A stretch of 64,000 nt of DNA. It comes from Nemertoderma westbladi (lineage: Eukaryota; Xenacoelomorpha; Nemertodermatida; Nemertodermatidae). This document shows, piece after piece, positions 11,601 through 26,600 of this stretch. The notes beneath the pieces were generated by a model that was given only the letters and a program-made list of their open reading frames with translations, searched no databases and was not told where the DNA came from. Positions within the stretch are counted from its first letter, which is position 1. Each line of letters starts with the position of its first letter. Made by a program: the position numbers and the translations under genes. Where the stretch lies: positions 1-64,000 of the forward strand of contig JAUCBJ010006005.1 of assembly GCA_032718475.1 (NCBI GenBank). The letters are read 5' to 3'.

Positions 11601-14600
11601 TTGTTTATCGAATATTGTGGGATTACGGGAAATTTAAAGCAACGCCAATTGGAGAGAAATATGGCAGCGACTGCTAACGACAAAAATTGGCTCTATGTTC
11701 ATAACACAAACATCATTTTGCAATTTTCTAATGATTCAACTATGTCCCGCCCGCAACTTTCATACCAAATTAGTAAATACTTAAATAGATAATACTAAAT
11801 ACTAAAAAGTTTAGAAACAGTTAAAAGTTCAGTGGAACAGCTGAAAGTTGCATATTAATGTCCCCAATGTCATTTTGTTTGACAAAATGGACTGGACAAT
11901 TGCCATCAAACTCTTACGTTTCTTCCTGAACTGCATTAGTTTCCAATAATTATATTATGGACTTTTCACATTCAGTCATTTGGCATTATGAAACGAATTA
12001 TTGAGTCACTAATTTGGCATTGTGAAAGGTCAATCAAGGCTTGTAAAGTATAATACCGATGTTGTTGACGTACCAATATCTTGTGGATCGACATTGTTCA
12101 CAATGTGGAGTTTTATTGTACAAAATAGACCTCAAGCACTATGTTTCTTTGAGACTGATAATAATGTGGCTGAAGGATTTTTCAAGTTAAATTTAAATCA
12201 GTAACATGTTCCGATCAGAAATATTATGATAATATAAAACATATCATCTTACATTGGCTGTATAAGTGAGTATCATACACCTAAATACGGATGGGACATC
12301 GGCATTTACTTGTCTGCCCGGGATTAACGGCCAATATATGTAAACTTTTTGTATTATTTATTAATTAGTAGGGTTAATGTCTTACATAAAAAATATATAT
12401 GGCCATTTGATAGTATCCAGGGCTTATAAGAAACGCCCGTTGTGGATGGGACAGGTTGTTTGTAATTTCAAACAAACGGTATAAATTTGAGTTATTTTTC
12501 AATAATACTTGGAGTATTGTGTCTAATTGCTAAAATACTGTGTGTATGTAATAATTGACCAACTTTTGGCCCAAAAATACACGTTATAATACCATTCGTG
12601 TTCCCCTAAATGAAGAATGTTTCGGATGGGACATTTAGCATGACAATTTTTGTTGCACAGATAAAGCTAAAATCAAATCCTAAAAATAGACCAATCCTTA
12701 TTTTTTTAACTTTAAAACGTAAGCTGGACATATACCACGTAATATTGAAGAGCTAATCTTTGAGCATATAATGTTCGTAAAAGGGTAGGTGTAAAACGCG
12801 GATCCGGATTCAGGATCCGGATACGGATCAGGACCCGGATTTGCGAGTGTAAAAGGCGGATCCGGATTTATATACAATCCGTAACTGAGTGTAATATGCG
12901 GATTCTGAAATACGCAATCCGTATTCCAGTGTAAAACGCGGATTCATATATTTTGTGAATCCGGAATGGAGTGTAAAACACGGATTTACGTTAATTACCA
13001 AGTTTTATTGGATCCGGAATGGAGTGTAAAACACGGATTTTCGTTAATTACCAAGTTTTGTTTGATCAGGAATGGAGTGTAAAACACGGATTTACGTTTA
13101 ATTACAAAGTTTTATTGGATCCGGAATGGAGTGTAAAATACGGATTTACGTTAATTACCAAGTTTTATTGGAACCGGAATGGAGTGTAAAACACGGAATT
13201 ACGTTAATTACCAAGTTTTATTGGATCCGGAATGGAGTGTAAAACACGGATTTACGTTAGTTACCAAGTTTTATTGGATCCGGAATGGGGTGTAAAACGC
13301 GGATTTAAGTTAGTTTCCATCCGGAAAAGGGTGTAAAACGCGGATTCAAGTTAATTAGTAAGTTTTAATGAACAATTTGTAAAACGCATATATGTAATAA
13401 AGACCCAGACCCTCATCTAGTTACAATTATGTAATTACAATTTTGTAATTAACGAAAATCCGTGTTTTACACTCCATTCCGGATCCAACAAAACTTGGTA
13501 ATTAACGAAAATCCGTGTTTTACACTCCATTCCGGATCCAATAAAACTTGGTAATTAACGAAAATCCGTGTTTTACACTCCATTCCGGATCCAACAAAAC
13601 TTGGTAGTTAACGAAAATCCGTATTTTACACTCCATTCCGGATCCAACAAAACTTGGTAATTAAAGAAAATCCGTGTTTTACACTCCATTCCGGATCCAA
13701 CAAAACTTGGTAGTTAACGAAAATCCGTGTTTTACACTCCATTCCGGATCCAACAAACTTGGTAATTAAAGAAAATCCGTGTTTTGCACTCCATTCCGGA
13801 TCCAACAAAACTTGGTAACTAACGTAAATCCGTGTTTTACACTCCATTCCGGATCCAATAAAACTTGGTAATTAACGTAAATCCGTGTTTTACACTCCAT
13901 TCCGATCCAATAAAAATTGGTAATTAACGTAAATCCGTGTTTTACACTCCATTCCCGATCCAACAAAACTTGGTAATTAACGTAAATCCGTGTTTTACAC
14001 TCCATTCCGGATCCAATAAAACTTGGTAATTAACGTAAATCCGTGTTTTACACTCCATTCCGGATCCAATAAAACTTGGTAATTAACGTAAATCCGTGTT
14101 TTACACTCCATTCCGGATCCAATAAAACTTGGTAATTAACGTAAATCCGTGTTTTACACTCCATTCCGGATCCAATAAAACTTGGTAATTAACGTAAATC
14201 CGTGTTTTACACTCCATTCCGGATCCAATAAAACTTGGTAATTTACGTAAATCCGTGTTTTACACTCCATTCCGGATCCAATAAAACTTGGTAATTAACG
14301 TAATTCCGTGTTTTACACTCCATTCCGGTTCCAATAAAAATTGGTAATTAACGTAAATCCGTGTTTTACACTCCATTCCGGATCCAACTAAACTAGGTAA
14401 TTAACGTAAATCCGTGTTTTACACTCCATTCCGGATCCAATAAAACTTGGTAATTAACGTAAATCCGTGTTTTACACTCCATTCCGGATCCAATAAAACT
14501 TGGTAATTAACGTAAATCCGTGTTTTACACTCCATTCCGGATCCAATAAAACTTGGTAATTAACGTAAATCCGTGTTTTACACTCCATTCCGGATCCAAT

Positions 14601-17600
14601 AAAACTTGGTAATTAACGTAAATCCGTGTTTTACACTCCATTCCGGATCCAATAAAACTTGGTAATTAACGTAAATCCGTGTTTTACACTCCATTAATTA
14701 ACGTAAATCCGTGTTTTACACTCCATTCCGGATCCAATAAAACTTGGTAATTAACGTAAATCCGTGTTTTACACTCCATTCCGGTTCCAATAAAAATTGG
14801 TAATTAACGTAAATCCGTGTTTTACACTCCATTCCGGATCCAATAAAACTTGGTAATTAACGTAAATCCGTGTTTTACACTCGATTCCGGTTCCAATAAA
14901 AATTGGTAATTAACGTAAATCCGTGTTTTACACTCCATTCCGGATCCAACTAAACTAGGTAATTAACGTAAATCCGTGTTTTACACTCCATTCCGGATCC
15001 AATAAAACTTGGTAATTAACGTAAATCCGTGTTTTACACTCCATTCCGGATCCAATAAAACTTGGTAATTAACGTAAATCCGTGTTTTACACTCCATTCC
15101 GGATCCAATAAAACTTGGTAATTAACGTAAATCCGTGTTTTACACTCCATTCCGGATCCAATAAAACTTGGTAATTAACGTAAATCCGTGTTTTACACTC
15201 CATTCCGGATCCAATAAAACTTGGTAATTAACGTAAATCCGTGTTTTACACTCCATTCCGGATCCAATAAAACTTGGTAATTAACGTAAATCCGTGTTTT
15301 ACACTCCATTAATTAACGTAAATCCGTGTTTTACACTCCATTAATTAACGTAAATCCGTGTTTTACACTCCATTCCGGATCCAATAAAACTTGGTAATTA
15401 ACGTAAATCCGTGTTTTACACTCCATTCCGGATCCAATAAAACTTGGTAATTAACGTAAATCCGTGTTTTACACTCCATTCCGGATCCAACAAAACTTGG
15501 TAATTAACGTAAATCCGTGTTTTACACTCCATTCCGGATCCAATAAAACTTTGTATTTAACGTAAATCCGTGTTTTACACTCCATTCCGGATCCAATAAA
15601 ACTTGGTAATTAACGTAACTCCGTGTTTTACACTCCATTCCGGATCCAATAAAACTTGGTAATTAACGTAAATCCGTGTTTCACACTCCATTCCGGATCC
15701 AATAAAACTTAGTAATTAACGTAAATCCGTTTTTTACACTCCATTCCGGATCCAATAAAACTTGGTAATTAACGTAAATCCGTGTTTTACACTCCATTCC
15801 GGATCCAATAAAACTTGGTAATTAACTAGAAACCGCGTTTTACACCCCTTCCCGGATCCATTAATGCATGGTAATTAACTTGAATCCGCGTTTTACACCA
15901 CTTCCCGGATCCAATAACACTTTGTAATAAACCTGAATCCGTATTTTACACCCAATCCCGGATTCAGTAGAAATATGAATCCGCGTTTTACACTCCGTTG
16001 AGGATTTAGCCTAAAACATGAATCCGCGCTTTACATTCCTTTCCGGATCTGAAAAAAAGGCCAATCCGCATTTTACACTCGGTTACGGATTCGGTAAATT
16101 TAGCAGTGCGCGTATCCGCAGATTACACCCTAAAAATGTAAATTCAGTCGACTTCCATAGGGACAATGTTAAATGATAGAATCCGGATCCTGATCCGGAT
16201 CCGCGTTTTACTCTGACCCCATAAATTATAGAACTAACGTTGTTTATTTTTCACAAATGTTGTGGATGGGACACAATTTATTATTATTTTAACTTCAAGA
16301 GGTCATGACATATTTTTGAGGAAGCCTTTTTGTGGCACATGGGTGGTATATTATTGTAGAATAAAATGAGCCATTACTCTTATATCTATGATGGTAAGTA
16401 TGAGAAATAAACGGCAATAAAATAGGCAAATGTCCCGTCCGCAACGCGGTACAGATTTGATGCTTAATCGCGAGACCACTTAATGGTCTCGCGTAAATCA
16501 ACTTGTAATTATTGCTATTCTGTTAAACTCACAATTAGTTGATATGATATCTGAATAGCAGCTCCCATACTGCTTCTTGCATCAGTTTGGTTGGTAAATC
16601 TGTTCGGAAGTTCTCTCAGTAAATCTTGAACTAACGACAGACATTCCTTTATATTTACCAGCACAGAATCGGGAGAAGGTATAAAAACATCTAAAATAAT
16701 AACAATATTATGTATTTTTTATATTAGAACCCTTTTAAAAGGGTTAAAAATTAAAAGTTTTCAACCCACAGGATTCTCACTCGCTCTACGAAATAAACTC
16801 GCTGTTGTCCGTCTATATGGATGGTGTTGTCACCTCACAAATAATTATTATAGCGCGCGAAGTGCTATAAATACGAGGAAGAGTATGATACAGGCAGACA
16901 GGGGTGAATTTCAACAATATATTTTGTTTTCAGGAGGGTCCGCGTGATTGTTGATTTTCATCCTTTCAACAATGCAGTGATGTGCTCGTGGTATTTACCG
17001 AAGATGAAAAATTTTCAAAATAACAACGTAGTACGCTGGAGGATTGTATTACTTTATTACTGTATGTATATAACATTACTGTATGGTGGCCCAGAAGAGA
17101 CAACTTAAAAAATATTTCATTTCGAGTAAAAAAAAACGACAAAAACGAATTATTCATGAATTTCTTGTTTTATATTTTACTACAAATAAAAAAAACGACA
17201 AAAACGAAATTTGGTTTCAAGTAAGGAAGGTTTTGAGAGGGAGATTTAAAACAGACTTTAGGCCTACATGCTTGTTTTGGTAAATCCAGAAATGGATATC
17301 TTAATTTCGGCGTATTATTACCTACGTTTTACTGTTAGAGATACAAGGGTGCTATTGAAATCGTAACATGGAATAACTATTAGCGATAGGACAATTAGAC
17401 GACGTAGAGCTGATTTAAACCTTAGAAGCCGTTGTTACGAGCAGTCACTTCCTCGTGTATTACGTGCGTTAGAATCGGAACTTATCGAATTTTCTGCAAT
17501 TAATTGTGGGTATCGGACGATTCATCGACGCTTATGGAGTCGGCACTTTATAAACCTTCGCCGAGAAACTGTTAGAATACTTCTTAAACACATTGATCCG

Positions 17601-20600
17601 GCTGGTGTTAATGCTCGTTTATGGCAAACTCTACTACGTCGCTCACGTTATGGATCGGCGGATCTCAATCATATACTGTTATACATTCTGTGCTATTATC
17701 ATTGGAACATTAACATCGAGAAACACAAACTCTGTTATTTTCCCGACGGCCTTCGGCAGTGCCGGATTAACCGTAAGGCATATAAGGCACGTGCCTTAGG
17801 GCCAGCAGAAAATACGGGCCATTTTTTCTCAGCGAGTCATTCTTGTGAAAAAAATATTTTTATCTGAAAAGTCTACATTTTTTCTCACTATAATGTATAG
17901 AAAACGAAAACAGAGCAAGAAAGTGCATCTTTCGACTACTTTCTATCCCTAAATTTCTGATAGAAAGTGCAAAATTCTAGCTCAGTCGACCGACAAGTGC
18001 TGTGTTATTAGTTCGAGTCCTGATGGCAGGGAAATAATAAAACATGGGCAGTAAAACTTTAAAGTGCTAATTATGAACAATGGAGAATTTAACTTTATTT
18101 ATTTGTGGGGAATTATTTGTAGTTAAGCTCTTAAACTTTCTAGAACAACCCAATAATTACGTGGTGACATACTGGAAATACTGTACATAGTAAATGTATT
18201 GCGTGGAGATATGGTAGTGCGAAAATATTATTTTTTACCGGGAACGAGTTTTATAAATACATGTAGGCCCTAATAGATAAAAAAAGGATGAAATAGTTGT
18301 TGATAAAAAAAAAACGTGTCAGAAATAACTTCTTGACACAAATTCAATTCTCGTGTATTGAATTTTGCACTCGATGGCCTTTTAGGTGCAATTCCTGCAA
18401 AACCTAAAAGTATAATTGGGCAGCATAATTGAATTTGGTAAATTAAATTAGTGACAAAAAGTACTTATTTCCGATACTGTTCTCTATCGGAGAACATTTC
18501 TTTCTCAGCAAGTCCAAATCTACAGTAGATAAGAAATATTATATCTTTGCACTAAGCCCACACTTTTGGTGTGTTATATATCTCAGCAAGTCCTGTAAAG
18601 ATAAGTACCGTGCAAAACCTACCCTACAGAAAATAAATAACACATTCCCACGATCCGATCAAAATTGCTAAATGCCTACAGGAGCCAGTCAGCCTTTACC
18701 CTTTAACGCCGGCTTAATAAAAATTTTCTGCATTGAAAACCGGCTATAGAAAAAAAAGAAAATTTTTTTTTTAAATTTGTTAAAACCCTGGAAATTAAAA
18801 ACTAAAAAAAATTTCAAAAATTTTTTTCAAAATTTTACCTTTAGTAGTAACTTCACTTCATAGTACAAAAATTTTTTTCAACATTTTTTTCAAAATTTTT
18901 TTTTTTAAATTTTTTTTTGAAGAAATTTTTGTACTAATGTAGGCAGGGTACTACTAAAGGTAAAATAAAAACAGATATTTGACTTCTATCACCACACCAT
19001 TTTGGCCTAGTTTTACCGTGTTACAGTATTATTATAGGAAATGGAAATATTATAATATTATTATTATTGTTAATATTATTATTATTGTTAATATTATTAC
19101 TATTATATTATATTTTAATAGAGTAAGGTTATGTTATGCATGTGACAAATATTCCAGCATGGTGGATTGATTTATTAATTTAAAGAGCTTTACAAAACTT
19201 TGCAACATTACACATTCAACTGTGTTGAAATAAAAAAAACGACAAAAACAAGAAATTCATGAATAATTCGTTTTTGTCGTTTTTTTTTTTACTCGAAATG
19301 AAATATTTTTTAAGTTGTCCCTTCTGGGCCACCATATTACTGTGTTTATTCCTTATTGTTAAAATTTATTGGAATTATTTATATAGAAACTATATGAAAT
19401 TCTAAGCTGCATTGCTGGTATTTAGTATCGGCTTATAAATCAAGCTCTTACCATCAACATCGGGTACAACAACCATATGAGGTTTACTGAGTCCTTCGTG
19501 TAAATAGTGAAAGTGAACCGACGAATCGAATGTTATAATGGCAATACGTCGACGCGCGTCACCAGGCAGGTCTTCTAACTTATCCAATAGGACAGCAGTG
19601 GCGGAGGCGAGATAACCTGATTGGATGGCAGGTTGCGAGACGTCGAATAAGAATATATAGATTGCGGGTTGGGGAGGCCGGAGCTATAGAAATACAAGTT
19701 AATAAACTTAGGGAGATGGACCTATTCATTCGTACGGCCTGGACAAGGCCTATTTGTACCTGGTCTATTCGTACACGGACGCTTCGTACTTGGACAATTT
19801 GTACCTGGTCTATTCGTACCCGGACACTTCGTACATGTACTATTTGTACCGGTCCATTCGTACCCAGACACTTCGTACATGTACTATTTGTACCGGTCTA
19901 TTCGTACACGGACGCTTCGTACTTGGACAATTTGTACCTGGTCTATTCGTACCCGGACACTTCGTACATGTACTATTTGTACCGGTCCATTCGTACCCAG
20001 ACACTTCGTACATGTACTATTTGTACCGGTCTATTCGTACACGGACGCTTCGTACTTGGACAATTTGTACCTGGTCTATTCGTACCCGGACACTTCGTAC
20101 ATGTACTATTTGTACCGGTCCATTCGTACCCAGACACTTCGTACATGTACTATTTGTACCTGGTCTATTCGTACCCGGACACTTCGTACCTGTACTATTT
20201 GTACCTGGTCTATTCGTACCCGGACACTTCGTACATGTACTATTTGTACCGGTCCATTCGTACCCAGACACTTCGTACATGTACTATTTGTACCTGGTCT
20301 ATTCGTACACGGACGCTTCGTACATGTACTATTTGTACCGGTCCATTCGTACCCAGACACTTCGTACATGTACTATTTGTACCTGGTCTATTCGTACACG
20401 GACGCTTCGTACTTGGACTATTTGTACCTGGTCTATTCGTACACGGACGCTTCGTACATGTACTATTTGTACCGGTCCATTCGTACCCAGACACTTCGTA
20501 CATGTACTATTTGTACCTGGTCTATTCGTACACGGACGCTTCGTACTTGGACTATTTGTACCTGGTCTATTCGTACCCAGACACTTCGTACATGTACTAT

Positions 20601-23600
20601 TTGTACCGGTCCATTCGTACCCAGACACTTCGTACATGTACTATTTGTACCTGGTCTATTCGTACACGGACGCTTCGTACTTGGACTATTTGTACCTGGT
20701 CTATTCGTACACGGACGCTTCGTACTTGGACTATTTGTACCGGTCCATTCGTACCCGGACGCTTCGTACATGTACTATTTGTACCTGGTCTATTCGTACC
20801 CAGACACTTCGCACCTAGACTATTTGTACCTGGTCTATTCGTACCCAGACACTTCGTACCTGTACTATTTGTACCTGGTCTATTCGTACCCAGACACTTC
20901 GTACCTGTACTATTTGTACCTGGTCTATTCGTACCCAGACACTTCGTACCGAGACTATTTGTACCTGGCCCATTCGTACCCAGACACTTCGTACATGTAC
21001 TATTTGTACCTGGTCTATTCGTACACGGACGCTTCGTACTTGGACTATTTGTACCGGTCCATTCGTACCCGGACGCTTCGTACATGTACTATTTGTACCT
21101 GGTCTATTCGTACCCAGACACTTCGCACCTAGACTATTTGTACCTGGTCTATTCGTACCCAGACACTTCGTACCTGTACTATTTGTACCTGGTCTATTCG
21201 TACCCAGACACTTCGTACCGAGACTATTTGTACCTGGCCCATTCGTACCCAGACACTTCGTACATGTACTATTTGTACCTGGTCTATTCGTACCCAGACA
21301 CTTCGCACCTAGACTATTTGTACCTGGTCTATTCGTACCCAGACACTTCGCACCTAGACTATTTGTACCTGGTCTATTCGTACCCAGACACTTCGTACCT
21401 GTACTATTTGTACCTGGTCTATTCGTACCCAGACACTTCGCACCTAGACTATTTGTACCTGGTCTATTCGTACCCAGACACTTCGCACCTAGACTATTTG
21501 TACCTGGTCTATTCGTACCCAGACACTTCGCACCTAGACTATTTGTACCTGGTCTATTCGTACCCAGACACTTCGTACCTGTACTATTTGTACCTGGTCT
21601 ATTCGTACCCAGACACTTCGCACCTAGACTATTTGTACCTGGTCTATTCGTACCCAGACACTTCGCACCTAGACTATTTGTACCTGGTCTATTTGTACCC
21701 AGACACTTCGCACCTAGACTATTTGTACCTGGTCTATTTGTACACAGACACTTCGCACCTAGACTATTTGTACCTGGTCTATTCGTACCCAGACACTTCG
21801 TACCTGTACTATTTGTACCTGGTCTATTCGTACCCAGACACTTCGCACCTAGACTATTTGTACCTGGTCTATTCGTACCCAGACACTTCGTACCTGTACT
21901 ATTTGTACCTGGTCTATTCGTACCCAGACACTTCGCACCTAGACTATTTGTACCTGGTCTATTCGTACCCAGACACTTCGTACCTGTACTATTTGTACCT
22001 GGTCTATTCGTACCCAGACACTTCGTACCTGTACTATTTGTACCTGGTCTATTCGTACCCAGACACTTCGCACCTAGACTATTTGTACCTGGTCTATTCG
22101 TACCCAGACACTTCGTACCTGTACTATTTGTACCTGGTCTATTCGTACCCAGACACTTCGTACCTGTACTATTTGTACCTGGTCTATTCGTACCCAGACA
22201 CTTCGTACCTGTACTATTTGTACCTGGTCTATTCGTACCCAGACACTTCGCACCTAGACTATTTGTACCTGGTCTATTTGTACCCAGACACTTCGCACCT
22301 AGACTATTTGTACCTGGTCTATTTGTACACAGACACTTCGTACCTGTACTATTTGTAGCGGTCTATTCGTACCCAGACAGTTCGTACATGTACTATTTGT
22401 ACCTGGTCTATTCGTACCCAGACACTTCGTACCTGTACTATTTGTACCTGGTCTATTCGTACCCAGACACTTCGTACCTGTACTATTTGTACCTGGTCTA
22501 TTCGTACCCAGACACTTCGCACCTAGACTATTTGTACCTGGTCTATTCGTACACAGACACTTCGCACCTAGACTATTTGTACCTGGTCTATTCGTACCCA
22601 GACACTTCGCACCTAGACTATTTGTACCTGGTCTATTCGTACCCAGACACTTCGTACCTGTACTATTTGTACCTGGTCTATTCGTACCCAGACACTTCGT
22701 ACCTGTACTATTTGTACCTGGTCTATTCGTACCCAGACACTTCGCACCTAGACTATTTGTACCTGGTCTATTCGTACACAGACACTTCGCACCTAGACTA
22801 TTTGTACCTGGTCTATTCGTACCCAGACACTTCGCACCTAGACTATTTGTACCTGGTCTATTCGTACCCAGACACTTCGCACCTAGTACTATTTGTACCT
22901 GGTCTATTCGTACCCAGACACTTCGTACCTGTACTATTTGTACCTGGTCTATTCGTACCCAGACACTTCGCACCTAGACTATTTGTACCTGGTCTATTCG
23001 TACACAGACACTTCGCACCTAGACTATTTGTACCTGGTCTATTCGTACCCAGACACTTCGCACCTAGACTATTTGTACCTGGTCTATTCGTACCCAGACA
23101 CTTCGTACCTGTACTATTTGTACCGGTCCATTCGTACCCAGACACTTCGTACATGTACTATTTGTACCTGGTCTATTCGTACCCGGACGCTTCGTACTTG
23201 GACTATTTGTACCTGGTCTATTCGTACCCAGACACTTCGTACCTGTACTATTTGTACCTGGTCCATTCGTACCCGGACACTTCGTACCTGTACTATTTGT
23301 ACCTGGTCTATTCGTACCCAGACACTTCGTACCTGTACTATTCCTGTACCCAGACACTTCGCACCTAGACTATTTGTACCTGGTCTATTCGTACACAGAC
23401 ACTTCGCACCTAGACTATTTGTACCTGGTCTATTCGTACCCAGACACTTCGCACCTAGTACTATTTGTACCTGGTCCATTCGTACCCAGACACTTCGTAC
23501 CTGTACTATTTGTACCTGGTCTATTCGTACCCAGACACTTCGTACCTGTACTATTTGTACCTGGTCTATTCGTACACAGACACTTCGCACCTAGACTATT

Positions 23601-26600
23601 TGTACCTGGTCTATTCGTACCCAGACACTTCGCACCTAGACTATTTGTACCTGGTCTATTCGTACCCAGACACTTCGTACCTGTACTATTTGTACCGGTC
23701 CATTCGTACCCAGACACTTCGTACATGTACTATTTGTACCTGGTCTATTCGTACACGGACGCTTCGTACTTGGACTATTTGTACCTGGTCTATTCGTACC
23801 CAGACACTTCGTACCTGTACTATTTGTACCGGTCCATTCGTACCCGGACACTTCGTACCTGTCCTATTAGTACCTGGTCCATTCGTACCCTGACACTTCG
23901 TACATGTACTATTTGTACCTGGTCTATTCGTACACGGACGCTTCGTACATGTACTATTTGTACCTGGTCTATTCGTACCCAGACACTTCGTACCTGTACT
24001 ATTTGTACCTGGTCTATTCGTACCCAGACACTTCGCACCTAGACTATTTGTACCTGGTCTATTCGTACACAGACACTTCGCACCTAGACTATTTGTACCT
24101 GGTCTATTCGTACCCAGACACTTCGTACCTGTACTATTTGTACCGGTCCATTCGTACCCAGACACTTCGTACATGTACTATTTGTACCTGGTCTATTCGT
24201 ACACGGACGCTTCGTACTTGGACTATTTGTACCTGGTCTATTCGTACCCAGACACTTCGTACCTGTACTATTTGTACCGGTCCATTCGTACCCGGACACT
24301 TCGTACCTGTCCTATTAGTACCTGGTCCATTCGTACCCTGACACTTCGTACATGTACTATTTGTACCTGGTCTATTCGTACCCAGACACTTCGTACCTGT
24401 ACTATTTGTACCTGGTCTATTCGTACCCAGACACTTCGTACCTGTACTATTTGTACCTGGTCTATTCGTACCCAGACACTTCGCACCTAGACTATTTGTA
24501 CCTGGTCTATTCGTACCCAGACACTTCGCACCTAGACTATTTGTACCTGGTCTATTCGTACCCAGACACTTCGTACCTGTACTATTTGTACCTGGTCCAT
24601 TCGTACCCAGACACTTCGTACCTGTACTATTTGTACCTGGTCCATTCGTACCCAGACACTTCGTACCTGTACTATTTGTACCTGGTCTATTCGTACCCAG
24701 ACACTTCGTACCATGTACTATTTGTACCTGGTCTATTCGTACCCGAACGCTTCGTACATGTACTATTTGTACCGGTCCATTCGTACCCGAACACTTCGTA
24801 CCTGTACTACTTGTACCTGGTCTATTCGTACCCGAACGCTTCGTACATGTACTATTTGTACCGGTCCATTCGTACCCGAACACTTCGTACCTGTACTATT
24901 TGTACCGGTCCATTCGTACCCAGACACTTCGTACATGTACTACTTGTACCTGGTCTATTCGTACCCGAACGCTTCGTACATGTACTATTTGTACCGGTCC
25001 ATTCGTACCCGAACACTTCGTACCTGTACTATTTGTACCGGTCCATTCGTACCCGAACACTTCGTACCTGTACTACTTGTACCTGGTCTATTCGTACCCG
25101 AACGCTTCGTACATGTACTATTTGTACCGGTCCATTCGTACCCGAACGCTTCGTACATGTACTATTTGTACCGGTCCATTCGTACCCAGACACTTCGTAC
25201 ATGTACTACTTGTACCTGGTCTATTCGTACCCGAACGCTTCGTACATGTACTATTTGTACCGATCCATTCGTACCCGAACACTTCGTACCTGTACTATTT
25301 GTACCGGTCCATTCGTACCCAGACACTTCGTACATGTACTATTTGTACCGGTCCATTCGTACCCAGACACTTCGTACATGTACTACTTGTACCTGGTCCA
25401 TTCGTACCCAGACACTTCGTACCTGTACTATTTGTACCGGTCCATTCGTACCCAGACACTTCGTACATGTACTACTTGTACCTGGTCTATTCGTACCCGA
25501 ACGCTTCGTACATGTACTATTTGTACCGGTCCATTCGTACCCGAACACTTCGTACCTGTACTATTTGTACCGGTCCATTCGTACCCAGACACTTCGTACA
25601 TGTACTACTTGTACCTGGTCCATTCGTACCCAGACACTTCGTACCTGTACTATTTGTACCGGTCCATTCGTACCCAGACACTTCGTACCTGTACTATTTG
25701 TACCGGTCCATTCGTACCCAGACACTTCGTACCTGTACTATTTGTACCGGCCCATTCGTACCCAGACACTTCGTACATGTACTACTTGTACCTGGTCCAT
25801 TCGTACCCAGACACGTCGTACCTGGACTATTTGTACCGGTCCATTCGTACCCAGACACTTCGTACCTGAACTATTTGTACCTGGTCTATTCGTACCCAGA
25901 CACTTCGTACCTGTACTATTTGTACCTGGTCCATTCGTACCCTGACACTTCGTACATGTACTATTTGTACCTGGTCTATTCGTACACGGACGCTTCGTAC
26001 TTGGACTATTTGTACCGGTCCATTCGTACCCGGACGCTTCGTACCTGGACTATTTGTACCTGGTCCATTCGTACCCAGACACTTCGTACCTGTACTATTT
26101 GTACCGGTCCATTCGTACCCAGACACTTCGTACCTGAACTATTTGTACCTGGTCTATTCGTACCCAGACACTTCGTACATGTACTATTTGTACCTGGCCC
26201 ATTCGTACCCAGACACTTCGTACCTGTACTATTTGTACCTGGCCCATTCGTACCCAGACACTTCGTACCTGTCCTATTAGTACCTGGTCCATTCGTACCC
26301 TGACACTTCGTACATGTACTATTTGTACCTGGTCTATTCGTACCCAGACACTTCGTACCTGAACTATTTGTACCTGGTCTATTCGTACCCAGACACTTCG
26401 TACATGTACTATTTGTACCTGGCCCATTCGTACACAGACACTTCGTACATGTACTATTTGTACCTGGCCCATTCGTACCCAGACACTTCGTACCTGTACT
26501 ATTTGTACCTGGTCCATTCGTACCCAGACACTTCGTACCTGTCCTATTAGTACCTGGTCCATTCGTACCCAGACACTTCGTACCTGTACTATTTGTACCG

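Larger units (their letters stand above)
17083..19335 (+). mobile_element. 2.25-kb inverted-repeat DNA transposon in SEC24 intron 6
   Basis: Both ends begin ATGGTGGCCCAGAAG and remain near-identical inverted copies for about 85 bp, including AACGACAAAAACGAA. The element is flanked by a perfect 8-bp duplication, ATTACTGT, at 17075-17082 and 19336-19343. It contains a decayed integrase-like transposase fragment, a tRNA-like Pol III promoter and AT-rich palindromes. An 8-bp duplication is compatible with several superfamilies and I do not assign one. Confidence 0.85.

Noticed and set aside
12783-12791. Target duplication for foldback copy 1
   Set aside because: Flanks TTCGTAAAA and CATAAATTA do not match, so I did not claim a duplication for this copy.
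13440-15830. CRISPR-like regular repeats of about 53 bp
   Set aside because: Whole 53-bp units are repeated without variable spacers, and they form the arm of a foldback element.
17083-17283. Lys-rich plus-strand ORF
   Set aside because: It lies mainly in the terminal inverted repeat of the 2.25-kb transposon and is low-complexity A-rich sequence.
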